From assembly GCA_963693365.1 (NCBI GenBank), contig CAVNZM010000004.1:12710001-12774000 (forward strand): DNA of 64,000 nucleotides. The letters are read 5' to 3'. Below, piece after piece: positions 23,463 through 61,223 of the stretch (the stretch's first letter is position 1; each line of letters starts with the position of its first letter). The notes under the pieces were generated by a model. It was not told the origin of the DNA and did no database searches. It saw nothing but the letters and a program-made list of their open reading frames with translations. The position numbers and the translations under genes were made by a program. The stretch comes from Amoebidium appalachense. Taxonomy: Eukaryota > Ichthyosporea.

Positions 23463-23560
23463 GGCATCAAACGTGATGGCTCACACACCCCCACTGAAAT
23501 TTGCTGGCCCCATAGGTGGGGTCCATGGGGGGGGGGGGTCATTGTATAGTGTGCTTTTTT
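22901..23560. repeat. Two diverged copies of a roughly 380-bp unit
   Basis: GTTAATGCAAAGTACACACG at 22901 recurs at 23284 with one change. Both copies continue with TTTTTTTCCCGACGGAGGGG and GTGATCGGGGAATTTCA, and later with GAATGGACGG and a (G)n-TCATT-TATAGTGTGC motif. G-run lengths differ widely. Confidence 0.85.
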
Positions 23561-23565
23561 TTTGT

Positions 23566-23597
<32 letters not shown>

Positions 23598-23730
23598 CAC
23601 ATTGGGTGGTTATTTCCAAGGCAATGGCAACGTCCCCCCCCCCCCCCCCCCCCCCCTCTCCCCGGTGGGCCCGCCGCTGCGCTGCGGAAGATTACTCTGA
23701 TCCACTCGAATCCTTTTGTCCCAAACACAG

Positions 23731-24086
23731 GCTTGCAGGATAAGAAAGGCCTGCACCTTGCAAAGCTGGATGCCTATTTTGCATCAGAAGGGAACTTCGA
23801 CCCCAGCCCCAGGCTTGAAGGACGTGGCAATTGCCTAAAGTTCCTGCCGCTACAGCTGCAGTTGTTCCTAGCGGGCTTAACGCCTGCTGAAGCACGGGGG
23901 ACTCCACGGGGGGATCTGCCTCTTCCAGTGAAAAGAAAAATATTCCCATACAACAGCTGCTATATTCGACTGCAAGAAGGTGAGGAGGGAGTGTATCTTA
24001 GGGTGGTGGGGTGTAAGGAGTTTTATGGTCGGCGATCCGCACTGCAGTTTCAGGTATGGTTGGCGTATTTATTCAGGACGTACTGA
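23731..24086 (+). CDS. Exon-like terminal coding segment, unknown protein
   Basis: After acceptor CCCAAACACAG an open frame of 118 codons has ordinary amino-acid composition: DKKGLHLAKLDAYFASEGNF, KFLPLQLQLFLAGLTPAEAR, NSCYIRLQEGEEGVYLRVV, ending LAYLFRTY before TGA at 24084. It contrasts with the simple-sequence DNA on its left. I do not recognise the family. Upstream exons would have to lie in the repeat arrays, so this may be a captured exon or transposon gene end. Confidence 0.4.
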
Positions 24087-24660
24087 CAGAATAGTAAGTA
24101 TAGCTCTAGTATAGCGTGATGATATTCTTAGGCGCTTCCTAAGGTATGCGATATATATCTTTGCGTTTTTTTGCGTTTTTTGTGCATTTTTTTATTTTTT
24201 ATTTTTTAATGTGTTTATTTAGGGTAAATTCCACGCACCGGCCACTTGCTCCGCGCAGGCATTGCACCGTTTGCCAAGGTATCTCGCCTAATTTATAGGT
24301 ACCTTAAATATTATTATAACTAAAACTTCTGTATTTGGCAGTTGAATGCCCCAGTTTTACTTACATTAGACGGATCATGATTGTAATGATAACAGTGCTT
24401 CGGATTCTGTTTTGCACCCCTCCAGTAAATCTTTGTTTCCATTGGCTATCAACGCCTCGCGCGCACCTGCGCGACGCCTTCATGTTTCATGTTTCAATAA
24501 AAGCGTACCTTGTGACGCCTTCATTGTGAATGCAGTGTGAAATTCGATCCTAAAAAACAACCAATCAAAAACGTTGGAGTGATCTATCCCACAATCAAAT
24601 GCGAAATCCCTTTTCCGGCCGTATATATTGAGCTAACCCGCGCATCATGGATCGTGGTCC
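24087..24660. other. AT-rich non-coding stretch
   Basis: T-rich words (TTTTTTGCGTTTTTT) at 24160-24215, then unique DNA. No ORF, RNA gene or element end recognised. Confidence 0.4.
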
Positions 24661-25935
24661 TGGGTAATCGGCATTGACCGGGTGGTGAAGACGCCGTGGC
24701 TGAGGATAGCGATACGTGCTTTGCTTTTCTATCCCAGGGAACACTTAAAGATCATCTAAATCGATCCCATTGAAGCCTTAAAGAGGTCCTAAAATAATCC
24801 TAACACAATACCTAATTGCAACTCTGAACATCTTTAAGCTACCCCAAATAGGGCGTGAAGATCGCAGAAAGGTATCACCAATACTTGCCTAAGATTGCGT
24901 TAGCATATCACATGCACATACATGGCCTGTCTTGAAGATATAATTTGGTTGGCCAATAGCGCTACAAAAGAACTCTCCAAAGATCTCCTTAGATGATCCA
25001 CTGCCTAGCTGTGATATATCCTGACGACATTCTAACGCAATCAGTTCGTTTCGCAAATGTTGCATGGCCATACGGGATTAAGAGAGGATAAAGATTGTAC
25101 TAAGATTTCCGCAGTACATCTTTAACATATCTCTACGCCGATCCCACGAGCGCCTTGTGTCAACTTACTTGCGTGTATAATGCATCTTACACACATCTAT
25201 ATAATATGTATCGGTATCTCTCATAGACATCCTGTAGAATGAGTGCAGACGTCTTTAGGACATCTGTTAACTACCCCATGTTCCGGGATGATAACAATAT
25301 GTCCTCAATCCGTCCAGGATATCTTTAAGACGTAAAAGACCACAAAATTCGAAAGACGTCTTTAATATATCCCGTATGCATCCGCAACCCATCGGACAAT
25401 TTAAAGGGGGGTTAGGGACATCCGGACTTGTGCTGATGGGTATAAGTGCACTTCCAGGTGTCTGTATGACATCTTGTCAGACGACTTTACTACGTCTTTA
25501 AGATGTCCACTGTCTTGAATCCATGCCAGACGTATTTAATATATATGGGATGTGTTTCAGACGCCTTGCCATCCTGAAATTCCGGGTTATCCTAAACCCG
25601 TCCTAAGCTATCTTTTAGATATATTAACGACGATAGGACGTCCTAAAGTCGTACAGGACAGGTTTCGGATGGGGGGTGATCTTTGCTGATGGTAAAGGCA
25701 ACGAGCGGGGTGGGCGGCAGGCAAGCGGGTGCACAGGCACTGCCAGGCAAACAAGGGGGGGGAGGGGGGGGGGGGGGGGGGGCGTAGCTAAAGGGCAGAG
25801 GATGCATGCAGCGCTGGCAGGGAGGGCGGGGGAAGGGGAGGGGGGGTATGCGCGCACAAGCCGCGGTGTAGGCGTGCGTGTGTGCGCTAGTGTGTGGGTG
25901 TGTATGAGCATGTGTGTGTAACACCGAGGTTAAGC

Positions 25936-26099
25936 ATGTACTCGCTCGCGACTATTGGCGAGCCATCCTTTTGAGAACAAAACTAAGCCATTTTGAAATA
26001 AAGGAAAGACAACGAGTGAGGCTAGCCAATCACGCTACCTCTCAGATAAACAGAGGAGAGCAAACAGAAATAAAATACAATAAGTTCTTATCAGGCAAG
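25936..26099 (-). mobile_element. Fragment of the copia LTR fused to the RT gene end
   Basis: 164 bp matching the reverse complement of the copia LTR interior, from CTTGCCTGATAAGAACTTAT to GCGAGCGAGTACAT. At diagnostic positions it carries the 3' LTR variants (GAGAGG, TTTATTTC). It has neither LTR terminus nor target duplication, and its right edge abuts the RT/RNase H reading frame. Confidence 0.88.
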
Positions 26100-27672
26100 C
26101 CAGGGCCACGGCAATGCCAGCCAGCTCAAACAGCACGGAAGCCCACACATCTCCGCCAGCAATGACCGTGCGCCAATGGTCCGTCCATGCTAGGTGAAAC
26201 CACGCTTGACCCCAGTAGCCACCGCATCCTATGCTGCCGGCCGCATCTGTGGTGAACATGTGATGCACGGGGGGGGTAAGCACACGTATGCCGTTCCACT
26301 CGGGGAGGAACTCCGACCACAGCACAACGTCGGCTCGTGCGTCGGCGCAAACACGGATGTGGTGGTGGGGCCCTAGGCCGGCCCTCTCAGCCTCCGCCAG
26401 CAGATGAAGCAAGCGTTGAAGAAAGGCACGGGCACGCCCCAGCGCCACAACCTGAGCACACCACATGAGCTTACCGCACAGGGACCGTAGGTCTCGAACA
26501 GTGGCCTTGGTGCGACCCCGCCAATCGGCTAGCAGGGCCCGGAGCTCGGTCAGCTTGACGGCAGGTAAGCGGGCCTCCATGCGCAGAGTGTCCCACTCGA
26601 GCCCAGAGTAGATGAGCGTGTGTGAGGGCAGCTGCACTTTGTCGTCGGCAAGCGTAACACCCACCTTCGAGCACACCCACCGAAACACCAGCATGTTCAA
26701 GTTGAAGGCGCACTCTTGCAGCGTACGGCCGGCGAAAAAGAAGTCGTCCACAAAATGCTGTGTCTCTGTGGCGTTGAGGGCGTGGGCGAAGTGCTGCAGG
26801 GCCTGAGCTATGCGTTCCCAGAACGCTGGGCTGGACCGCAAGCCAAACGGTAGGCGGGTCTCCACATAGAACGCGCCTAGCAGCTGGAACGACAGCAGTG
26901 GCTGGTCGTCTGGGTGCACCGGGCCGTGACGAAAGGCACCCTTCACGTCGTATGCCCCGAGGAAGCAGCCCTGGCCGAGCCGAGCTACTGTTTGCATCAC
27001 CGTGCGGATGGTGATGTACTCCAGCTGATCCGGGTAATCGACCCCATCGTTGATACTGGAGCCACGCGGGAAGGAAAGGTCGTGGATGCGGCGGACGCCC
27101 GTGCCGCCCTTTTTGGGAACTGCCCCGAGGGGCGAGGATACAAAATAAGGATAAAGGGCCACCATCTCGTCGCGGGTGAAGGGGCCCAGGATGTGGCCGC
27201 ATGCCACTTCCTTCGCAATGTCGGCTGCAAGCTGCTCACGGGCCGCCAGCGCGGACGGGTGGTTTCGGCCCACCCGGGTGACCCGCTCGCCGAAGTAACC
27301 GACCGAGAAGCCCAGCTCTAAGTCGCGGAGCAGAGCCTGCTGAAACGCACTGTCGGGGTGCGGAAACAACTCAAACAAACGGCGGAAGTTGGGGACAGAT
27401 ACGGTCTGTGGTGGTGCCGCTGGGGGGGGTGACCATGGGCCCCGCAGGGCAACGGAGAGGGCAGGCCCAGCGCTGACGTCAGCCCCTGCCCGAAAGGGGG
27501 CTGGGCCCCCTAAGCCGGGTTGGCCCCCCCTTCCCCCGCCCCGTTGGCTGGGTTGGGAGGGCAGGCGTGTGCGCCGTGCGCCGCTGAGCCGCACTTCAGG
27601 CAGGCGTGCTTGTAGCGGCAAGGGTTGGGTCCCTTCCTGGTGCAGCCCTTGGCCGTGTTGAAGCCCCGGCAT
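26100..27672 (-). pseudogene. Reverse transcriptase-RNase H of the YR retrotransposon, 3'-truncated
   Basis: Minus-strand frame overlapping the gag end. RT motifs: AYDVKGAFRHGPVHPDDQ (first catalytic Asp), LPFGLRSSPAFWERI, and TQHFVDDFFFAG, where the usual YxDD is FVDD as in some DIRS-group RTs. RNase H begins at HHMFTTDAAGSIGCGGYWG. The frame is cut in ELAGIAVAL at 26100, where a copia LTR scrap starts, so the second half of RNase H is lost. Otherwise open across about 520 codons with no stop. Its own start is unclear: it probably relies on frameshifting or reinitiation from gag. Confidence 0.85.
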
Positions 27673-28571
27673 ATCTCATCCGCAGCAGGGGCCGGGCGGG
27701 CGCGAGGGCTGGCTGTGGCCCCCCCAGAGGCAGGCTGCCGGGGTGTGCGGGGAGCGGTGGGTGCCTGGTGCAGGCGGGCACCAGACAGGGACACGGCCAG
27801 CTGCACAGCGTCGGGTGCGTCGAGTGGGCGGCCAGAGGCAGCGCACGACCGGCGGTGTGCATCCTCCCAGCGCATGATGGCAGCCCACTGGTACTCGGGT
27901 GCCAACTCAGTGGCCACAAACTCGGTGTGGGCCAGCAGGGCCGTGACGGGGGCGTCGGCGTTGATGCGTAGGCGTAGCAGCTGCAAGATGCAGCGCAGGT
28001 AGGTCTGCAGGTCCGGGCACAGGGCGGGCTGGCGCTGGGTGCCAGGCGTCTGCAGCACAACCGTGCCAGCAGGCAGGCCAGGCAGGGAAACCGGCTGGCG
28101 CTGCGTGTGGACAGAAGAGCATGTGGGCGGCAGCAGGTCGAGTAAAGCGAAATGCTGCATAGGCTCGAAGATGGCAGCCCCCCCGGACCTCCGGGGACAG
28201 GTGGGGGCAGGGTGGGTTCGACTGGCTGCGCTGGCTGGCCCCCCAAACGGCCAGTTGCAGGGCATTGGGCGGCGGAGGCAGCTGGTGCATGTCGCCGCCC
28301 TGAGGGTCCTCCTCACGGGGGCGCTTGTTGGCGTTGCCGGGGGGTTGCTCTACAGCATCCACGGCCCCCGCCGCAGCGGCAGGGGGCCCCGTGACAGTGG
28401 GGTTCCTACCGGTTCCGCCCCCGCCAAGGTTGACGAGGTGGGGGAAGGCGCGCAGGAGAAGATCTTGCTGGGAAGGGGGGGCCGGGCTGGCCTGCAGGGC
28501 CTGACGGGTCGCGTTGGCCACCTCAGAAGCAAACATGCGAATGGTCGCTGCCAGCTCAGGGGTCAGGGCAA

Positions 28572-28619
<48 letters not shown>

Positions 28620-28692
28620 CGTCCTGCACAGGAGGGCGCGCCTCCTGCCCTGCCTGTGCTGCAGGGCCATTGTCTGTTGGGTCTACTTCCAT
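27510..28692 (-). pseudogene. Gag-like protein of the YR retrotransposon, one homopolymer frameshift
   Basis: The ATG at 28692 lies five bases inside A1's edge and reads MEVDPTDNGPAAQAG, then a Gln tract. The frame shifts once in a run of seven C (plus strand) near 28179-28187, after LSPEVRG, and continues as AAIFEPMQHFALLDLL. The C-terminal half has INADAPVTALLAHTEFVATE and ends in a Cys/His cluster, CRGFNTAKGCTRKGPNPCRY then HACLKCGSAAHGAHACP. This matches the helical region plus zinc-finger layout of DIRS-type gag proteins. The single frameshift could be a sequencing artefact. Confidence 0.8.
28572..28618 (-). repeat. (CAG)n tract encoding polyglutamine in gag
   Basis: About 15 CTG units on the plus strand; encodes a run of about 15 Gln in the gag N-terminus. 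Confidence 0.95.
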
Positions 28693-28696
28693 ACTT

Positions 28697-28974
28697 GAGC
28701 CGCCGTGTGCTAGCCACCGAAAACGCAATCGTGCTAACAAAAACCGTACGTGCAGCACACGGCGAAAACGAAGGTGGCCTGCATCTGCAGTGTGCTGCGC
28801 CGGAAATACCGGCGCTGGTGGCGCCTGACGTCAGGCGCTGCGCCAGACCGATGTCAGCCGCCGCTGCGGCTGCGCCTGGCGCCGCGGCCCGTGACGTCAT
28901 GGGCCGCCCGGCTGCCTGCGCCCGAAGTGATCCGTGAAACATCTTTCATCTGCTGCGCATATGAAACGTACATT
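28697..28974 (-). repeat. A1, 5' terminal direct repeat of the YR element
   Basis: Identical by eye to A2 (12172-12449). It lies directly upstream of the gag start and holds two TGACGTCA octamers, so it is the likely promoter/leader. Outer boundary ACATT at 28970-28974; flanking DNA (TTTCTACAACC) is unrelated to B. Confidence 0.92.
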
Positions 28975-30842
28975 TTTCTACAACCTAGATCATACAATTT
29001 CAAAACTTCATCGACGCGACATCTTTATTACGTGATACACCAATATACTGACACGGCATGTGAGTTATAATACTGGGATATACAAATATATCCAAAATTC
29101 GAACTTCTTCCTAAGTACTTGGGGGCGCTCTATAGTATTAGTATTGATACCTTCTTGTCATCTTGGATGTGACCAATATGGGGTGTTAGTAAAGACATAA
29201 ATACGAAGCTTCATGTGTCACTTGTACTGTCGATGCTGTGTGGTAGGCGGTAGTTCCCTCGAGGGCCTGTCCTCCGGAAACAAAACGTGTTAAGATAATA
29301 AAAAAAAAAACGAATGTCGTGAACTGAGTCTCAATGCCGTGCAGTGCTGCAAGTCACAAGCATGATTATGCAAACTTTATATATATTAACAATTGATTTA
29401 GATTCTGAAACGGAACGAGCATCAATTTCCAAGCTGTGTTGCAATAAATCTTACGAAGAGTACGACTGTGATAATGACACGTGAAGATGCTTTAGCAACA
29501 AACTAAAATCAACATGGGTACTTTGTTTCCTTTGATTTCGATGGCAGAAAGTGCCTTTATCCCCCCCCCCCCCCGGGGTCATAAACGTATCCGTTGTAGA
29601 AGTCTCGCTTGCAATTTGCTACCCGAGCCCCCAGGCCTGAGTGCACATGCCAGTCAACCGGCAACACTGCCGGTCAAGTATCAGAAGCTTTTCCCAATGA
29701 CCATGCAAAAAAATGATACAAGCCCGTAAGTGTACGTACATATGTCCCGCACAGACACAAAAACTCGTTACCCACAGTTCATATGGATGCACACACATGT
29801 CAACACATTAGGCTGTCCATGTACAAACGAGGGCTCAGCCCCCCCCCTCCCCCCTCCCCCCCCCCCCCCTCCCGGCTTGTAATTCCACGCGCGTGCGGGC
29901 ATGCAGGCACGCAGGCAAACATGCACACATGGACGCACGGCACACGGACACAGACGCACGTACGCACGCACACACACAGGCACGCTTAGCTTATCAACTC
30001 GGCCATCCCTCACCATCAACACATATTTCCGCATTTACACCTTTTCTTTATTCTCAGATTTGGTTTTTTGGGCCCTGTGAGGTTGTTAAACTCCGGTGAC
30101 CGTCAAATACTCTCGTGATAGGATATGTGGTGTGTCGATTCACCAGGCATAGACGCTAGCGAGTAGATACCCCCTCTATGACAGTCCCCAGGCCTCTCTT
30201 AGCCACATGTACACTGCAGGCCGCCTGGGGGTTGGTTTGGTATCAGATTTACAAGGCTGCCAAACATGTTGTCGCAGAAAGAGAGGAAATGTCGTGTATT
30301 TGTGCAGGTACTATCGTAAACACTGGTGATGCGAATAGGGGTAGTGGGGGACCTGGGGTGGGTAGGGGGGTTGGTGGTTGGGCGAGAAGGGGAATGGGGC
30401 TGGGGGGGGGGGGGGGGGAGAGGGGGGGGAAGGGGAGGGGGGGGGGGGGGGGGGGGGGATATCAACGTGGACGGAATAGGCTTTCAATATGTTCCCGATA
30501 CAACAGCCCGCACTCTAGTGTGGGACTCAAGTACTCAGTGCTGGGTGGGCCAATTATGTAATCGGACATGCTCCAGTCTCTGGCATAGGAGATATCTACA
30601 GGGGCTCGCCCATGTGTCCCGAAGAGGACTGAATTTTATATTGCCTATGTATCATGTCCATCCCCCCCCCCCCCCCCCCCCCCCCAAACTCCTCCCCCTC
30701 CTTCTCCTCCCCCCAACCCCTCTTTTCCTCCCGGTTCCTCAGCCTAACCATCTCTAGCTGATGTGTCCCCGATGTGCAATCCTCCCACTCAAAGATCCAA
30801 GTGGTTCACTGCATATCTTGTGCTGTTCTATATGGCACCCAC
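28975..30842. other. Intergenic or 3' region of the SMC gene, no firm gene
   Basis: 28975-29560 is AT-rich with no features. C runs lie at 29559-29574 and 29838-29870, a G-rich stretch at 30340-30458 and a C run at 30662-30685. The missing C-terminal exon of the SMC gene should lie here. A minus-strand frame near 30285-30199 (CDNMFGSLVNLIPNQPPGG) is a weak candidate, without a matching acceptor. Confidence 0.4.
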
Positions 30843-57937
<27,095 letters not shown>

Positions 57938-58376
57938 CTTGGAGCTTAAAAGGCACAACGATCTATGTCTTATGTTATATATTTTTATTTGTGAGCGTTA
58001 TTTATTGTGCTTTGGCTGTATTGTTAATGCCATTGAAAGGGGACTCTTGTTCCCCTGGAAAAACGTGCACTGAGCCAAAGGTCAGTTCGCTTGACCTATC
58101 AGCCTGGCTAGTTTCGTGCGATTCCGTCGTGATCACTACAGCTCAGTAAGTGCTGAAGAATGATGAGCTTTATAAGCTTTCAGACTTTGACTAGAAACGA
58201 AAACTTCGGCTACAAACAGCAGCCCTAGGGCCATGGGGTTCAACGGGACAGGCCCTCACAGAGTCACAGGCTCACACAACTCGGCCACACTCGAAGTATG
58301 CAGTGTACTGTCAGACACGTTTCAACTTTCACGTTTGTGATATTTTGAAAAACTTTGATGTTGCAGCCGGATGCTG

Positions 58377-58552
58377 ATTGGCTTCAAAATAATTTTGGCG
58401 GGAAAAGGAAGAAAACGCTAATTGGTCTGTTAAATCTACCGGCTCATGCAAAGGCTCAAACGAGTTCTCATTGGGTTGTTTGTTTTCAAGGTTTTGATTG
58501 GCGGGTAGCGGTGCAATCCGAACCAATAGTTACTGATCGCTTGTCTGATTGG
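58377..58552. promoter_or_regulatory. Cluster of six CCAAT boxes
   Basis: ATTGG at 58377, 58421, 58470, 58497 and 58548 and CCAAT at 58523. Five share one orientation. Six in 176 bp is far above chance for a pentamer. NF-Y would be the expected binder in most eukaryotes. Confidence 0.7.
58393..58406. promoter_or_regulatory. Consensus E2F/DP site
   Basis: TTTTGGCGGGAAAA, reverse complement TTTTCCCGCCAAAA, matches the E2F consensus TTTCCCGCCAAA exactly. It lies 456 bp upstream of the SMC start and among the CCAAT boxes. Confidence 0.75.
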
Positions 58553-58784
58553 TGGTCATCTGATGAGGGATCAAGGAAGGCTCAGTCGATCTATTCTCGA
58601 GCAGCCTGAGTCTGTTTCTTCTCAGACGACCCTAGACACCAGTCACACACCCTCCACACAAACGGTGAGAGTTAATCCCCAAGTTAGACCTTCAAATGTC
58701 TCTCTCGCATTTATCGTCTTGTTTAAAGGCAATACTTCGCCGAACTCCCCTCCATGCGCTGCAGCTGCCGCAGATCTGCAGAGC

Positions 58785-58817
58785 ATGGATCTGAAACCCG
58801 CGGACTCGCAGAAGCGC
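58785..58817 (+). CDS. Possible first coding exon of the divergent gene
   Basis: ATG GAT CTG AAA then CCC GCG GAC reads MDLKPADSQKR, ending AAGCGC before a strong donor GTGAGT. It would leave phase 0, matching later exons of the plus-strand gene. The support is only the donor and context. Confidence 0.35.
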
Positions 58818-61223
58818 GTGAGTCTTCTAGACTCTCGGTTCGTGACGCAGAGCAGCCTGATAATACATCCATGGCCCTTGAAAAAACTAATTAGTATAGT
58901 ATAGTTGTGAATGGGGCATTCCAAATTCACCACAGTATCATCAATGTGAAAGTGTGTATGGGGTCTGCCGGTTCAGTTGGATCAACGTAAATGTGCAACA
59001 TGGCCCGTGGTGGTGCGTGCCAACAACTTGATCGAACGCGATATCTTCAAGTCAGATCCGGGCCGGGGCCGGGGGCAGTGAGTCAGTGAGTCGCTGCTAG
59101 ACTGCACTGCGTTGCACTTTCCCGCGGCACAGTATACGTTTACGGCCACAAGTTACACCGTACACGAGTTCAAAATAACTGAATATATATACAAACACAA
59201 AAAACTAAGGGGCTGTGAAATAGTTGCATGAAACGTAATCAAAAAATGATCAGACAAGCCAGTACTAATGTTGGTAAATGAAAGGGCCATGTCCAGTTCC
59301 CCTTAAGGCTGTTCGCGACCGATCGATATGACATATCGTCTAATTATTATTCTGTGCACAGTGCACACCGTGCACATGTTAGCACATGTTCCACACCTGC
59401 ACAGGCCGTCCCTGGACAAGTGGCGCCACCACCGTGTCAAAGTTTCATGAATCACAGTGACTCAGGATTCATGAGTGCAGAGCTCGAGGAAGGATGTCAC
59501 AGTGCGTACAATAGTGTCCAATATTGTAATATATAAGGTTGTGACACGGTGTGTACGAATATGTTCATGTTCAATACGCGTGCATGCAGTTCTCATCCAA
59601 TCGTACGAGCGGCTATTCGAATTATCTGTGGCCCGGTCCCGGCCAGACTCCCGGGGGGTCGGTGGATATCGATGTGGCCCATGACAGTTTCAAAGTAGAA
59701 TTTCTGCAATAATTTTGGGGCCCAGGGACTACTAACAACACTACCAGGCCAAAGTTTTCATGACGGACGTACGGATCCGGAGGGATTCATGCATGAAAAT
59801 AATAGATCTACCCAGGAGTCAGAACATCCAATTTCGTATCTGGGCACCATCTGAAACTACCCTGGCCGGCCACGCCGTATTTCAAGGCCGAGCCGTGACA
59901 GCAAAGTTGACCTGCTCCCCTGTGACTGTGGAGTGTCTTACACACGAACTTCTGTTCATACTTTATATATACAGTACAGTGACAGTGCTACAGGTCCCTT
60001 TCGGACGTCATTCGAGCGAGAAAATGATATGATACACAATCCGTGCATGTGTGCCTCACTATAATACCGTCTCTTGATAGACACAGTGTCACAATTCATT
60101 GTGCTGAAGACTCGATGGGTCGCAGTTCTACATTCACTGTTTTTGGCCTGAATTTGTCGTGTTCAGCATGCATTATAATACCGTAACCACTCACTGAAAA
60201 ACCGGTGAGGGACATGTACATGTACAAGACGTCTTCAAACTTTCAAAAAAAACAAAAATCGATTCTCCTTACAGGAATCGGTTTCAGGTTTCCTAGCAGG
60301 CCCTTACCCCACTGCTTGAATTCGTTCGTAAACAGTGTACTCCGTCAGACCCGTAAAAAAGGGTTTGCACAACGGCAGAGAAGTTCATTCTTGTCTCCCC
60401 ATCGAACATCATCGAATGGGATGGCTGCTGCACGTGCCTATGCACACCTGTGGCAGGCACACTTAACACGAATGCACCGTTGTAAGGAGTGAGAAGCTGC
60501 CGTCAACTACACCGTGAACGAAGAATATACCAGGTATGACGAGTGTATCCCTGAATTTCCTTGAGTAGAGGGGAGCCCATAGTCTCGGAGTTTCTTATTG
60601 TTTCATATAAACTGTTTTGTCAAGGGTGACCTGGGAGAGACCGCAGCGTGTGTAGGTTTGTCCGAAAGAAGGCAAGGTTTCGGCCCTTGTCATTGTGGTG
60701 TTTCTCACACACGGTGCTTGTGTGCTGAGGAAGGTGTAATAGAGTGCACAGCTGTGAAGGTAAATGGGCGTGTCTGACATGATTTGTGCCGCCCGGGACC
60801 TGCCCGCGCCAGGACAGTCACAGTGGCGTACCTGTGTTGCATTTCAGTAAAGTTCGATTTGCTCAGTTGAATCTCCTCCTCATCCCCTCCCTCCCCCCAA
60901 CTTCTCACTTGCCTTGTGAACATTTCTTCCGTGGTCCATGCCTCGCATAATATTTAGGTGGATATACTGCTCAATTGTGTGAGAGGATGCTATAAAAGGG
61001 AGGTTGAGACTGGTCTCATGCCCACCTTTCATTTCCTCATGTGAGAGGTTGAAGGGAGGATTCACATCCTCAAGCCTGCACCAAACTGCAACCATAGTGT
61101 ATTGAAACAGGCCGTTTTTTTTTGACCTGGTGTGAAACTCCTCCGTGTCATATCATCTGTACTCTTACTCGACTTGGTCAAGAATCGGAGGGTTATACTT
61201 GAACCTATTATTCCCCTTGATAG
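58818..61223. other. Long unique stretch, no firm exon
   Basis: Mixed composition without homopolymers or tandem repeats, and no ORF with convincing composition. It may be the first intron of the plus-strand gene or intergenic DNA. Confidence 0.4.

Larger units (their letters stand above)
18009..25691. mobile_element. Probable long-arm foldback/DNA element lodged between RNase H and recombinase
   Basis: CATCAGCAAACATCTCCC at 18009-18026 has an inverted partner at 25691-25674 with two mismatches; G runs lie just outside on both sides. The inner arms, about 18030-18890 and 24660-25670, share a composition unlike the rest: recurrent degenerate words such as CTTTAGGACGTC, AGACGTCTTTA, ATATCTTTAAGACG and ATCCTAAACCCGTCC in both orientations. 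No transposase was found. The interior is a collection of tandem arrays and two exon-like stretches. An alternative is two unrelated old elements. Confidence 0.45.
11923..28974 (-). mobile_element. YR retrotransposon with split direct repeats (Ngaro/PAT-like layout), broken by nested insertions
   Basis: Read on the minus strand the order is A1 (28974-28697), gag (28692-27510), RT-RNase H (27672-26100), YR (17985-17854 plus 13634-12590), B1 (12579-12445), A2 (12449-12172), B2 (12057-11923). The A1 - ORFs - B1A2B2 pattern is the known split-direct-repeat organisation of PAT/Ngaro-type DIRS-order elements. The 5-bp word ACATT lies at the outer end of A1 (28970-28974), the outer end of B2 (11923-11927) and the B1/A2 junction (12445-12449), as expected for a recombinase crossover core. 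About 12 kb of the span is foreign: a copia element inside YR and mixed repeats between RNase H and YR. I detected no methyltransferase or hydrolase ORF. Confidence 0.8.
57938..58784. promoter_or_regulatory. Divergent promoter interval between the SMC and coiled-coil genes
   Basis: The 847 bp between the SMC ATG (57937, minus) and the first candidate ATG of the plus-strand gene (58785) lack the homopolymers seen in introns. They hold a cluster of six CCAAT-type pentamers and one E2F-type site. Start sites cannot be located; no clear TATA box. Confidence 0.6.

Noticed and set aside
23562-23730. 5' extension of the 23731-24086 frame
   Set aside because: The upstream part translates a G run and a C run; the coding-like part starts only at the acceptor.
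29514-30099. Short frames in 29.5-30.1 kb
   Set aside because: No conserved motif; composition driven by C runs and CA-rich sequence.
59760-60032. 90-codon plus-strand frame
   Set aside because: Short, no motif, no splice context linking it to the coiled-coil gene.
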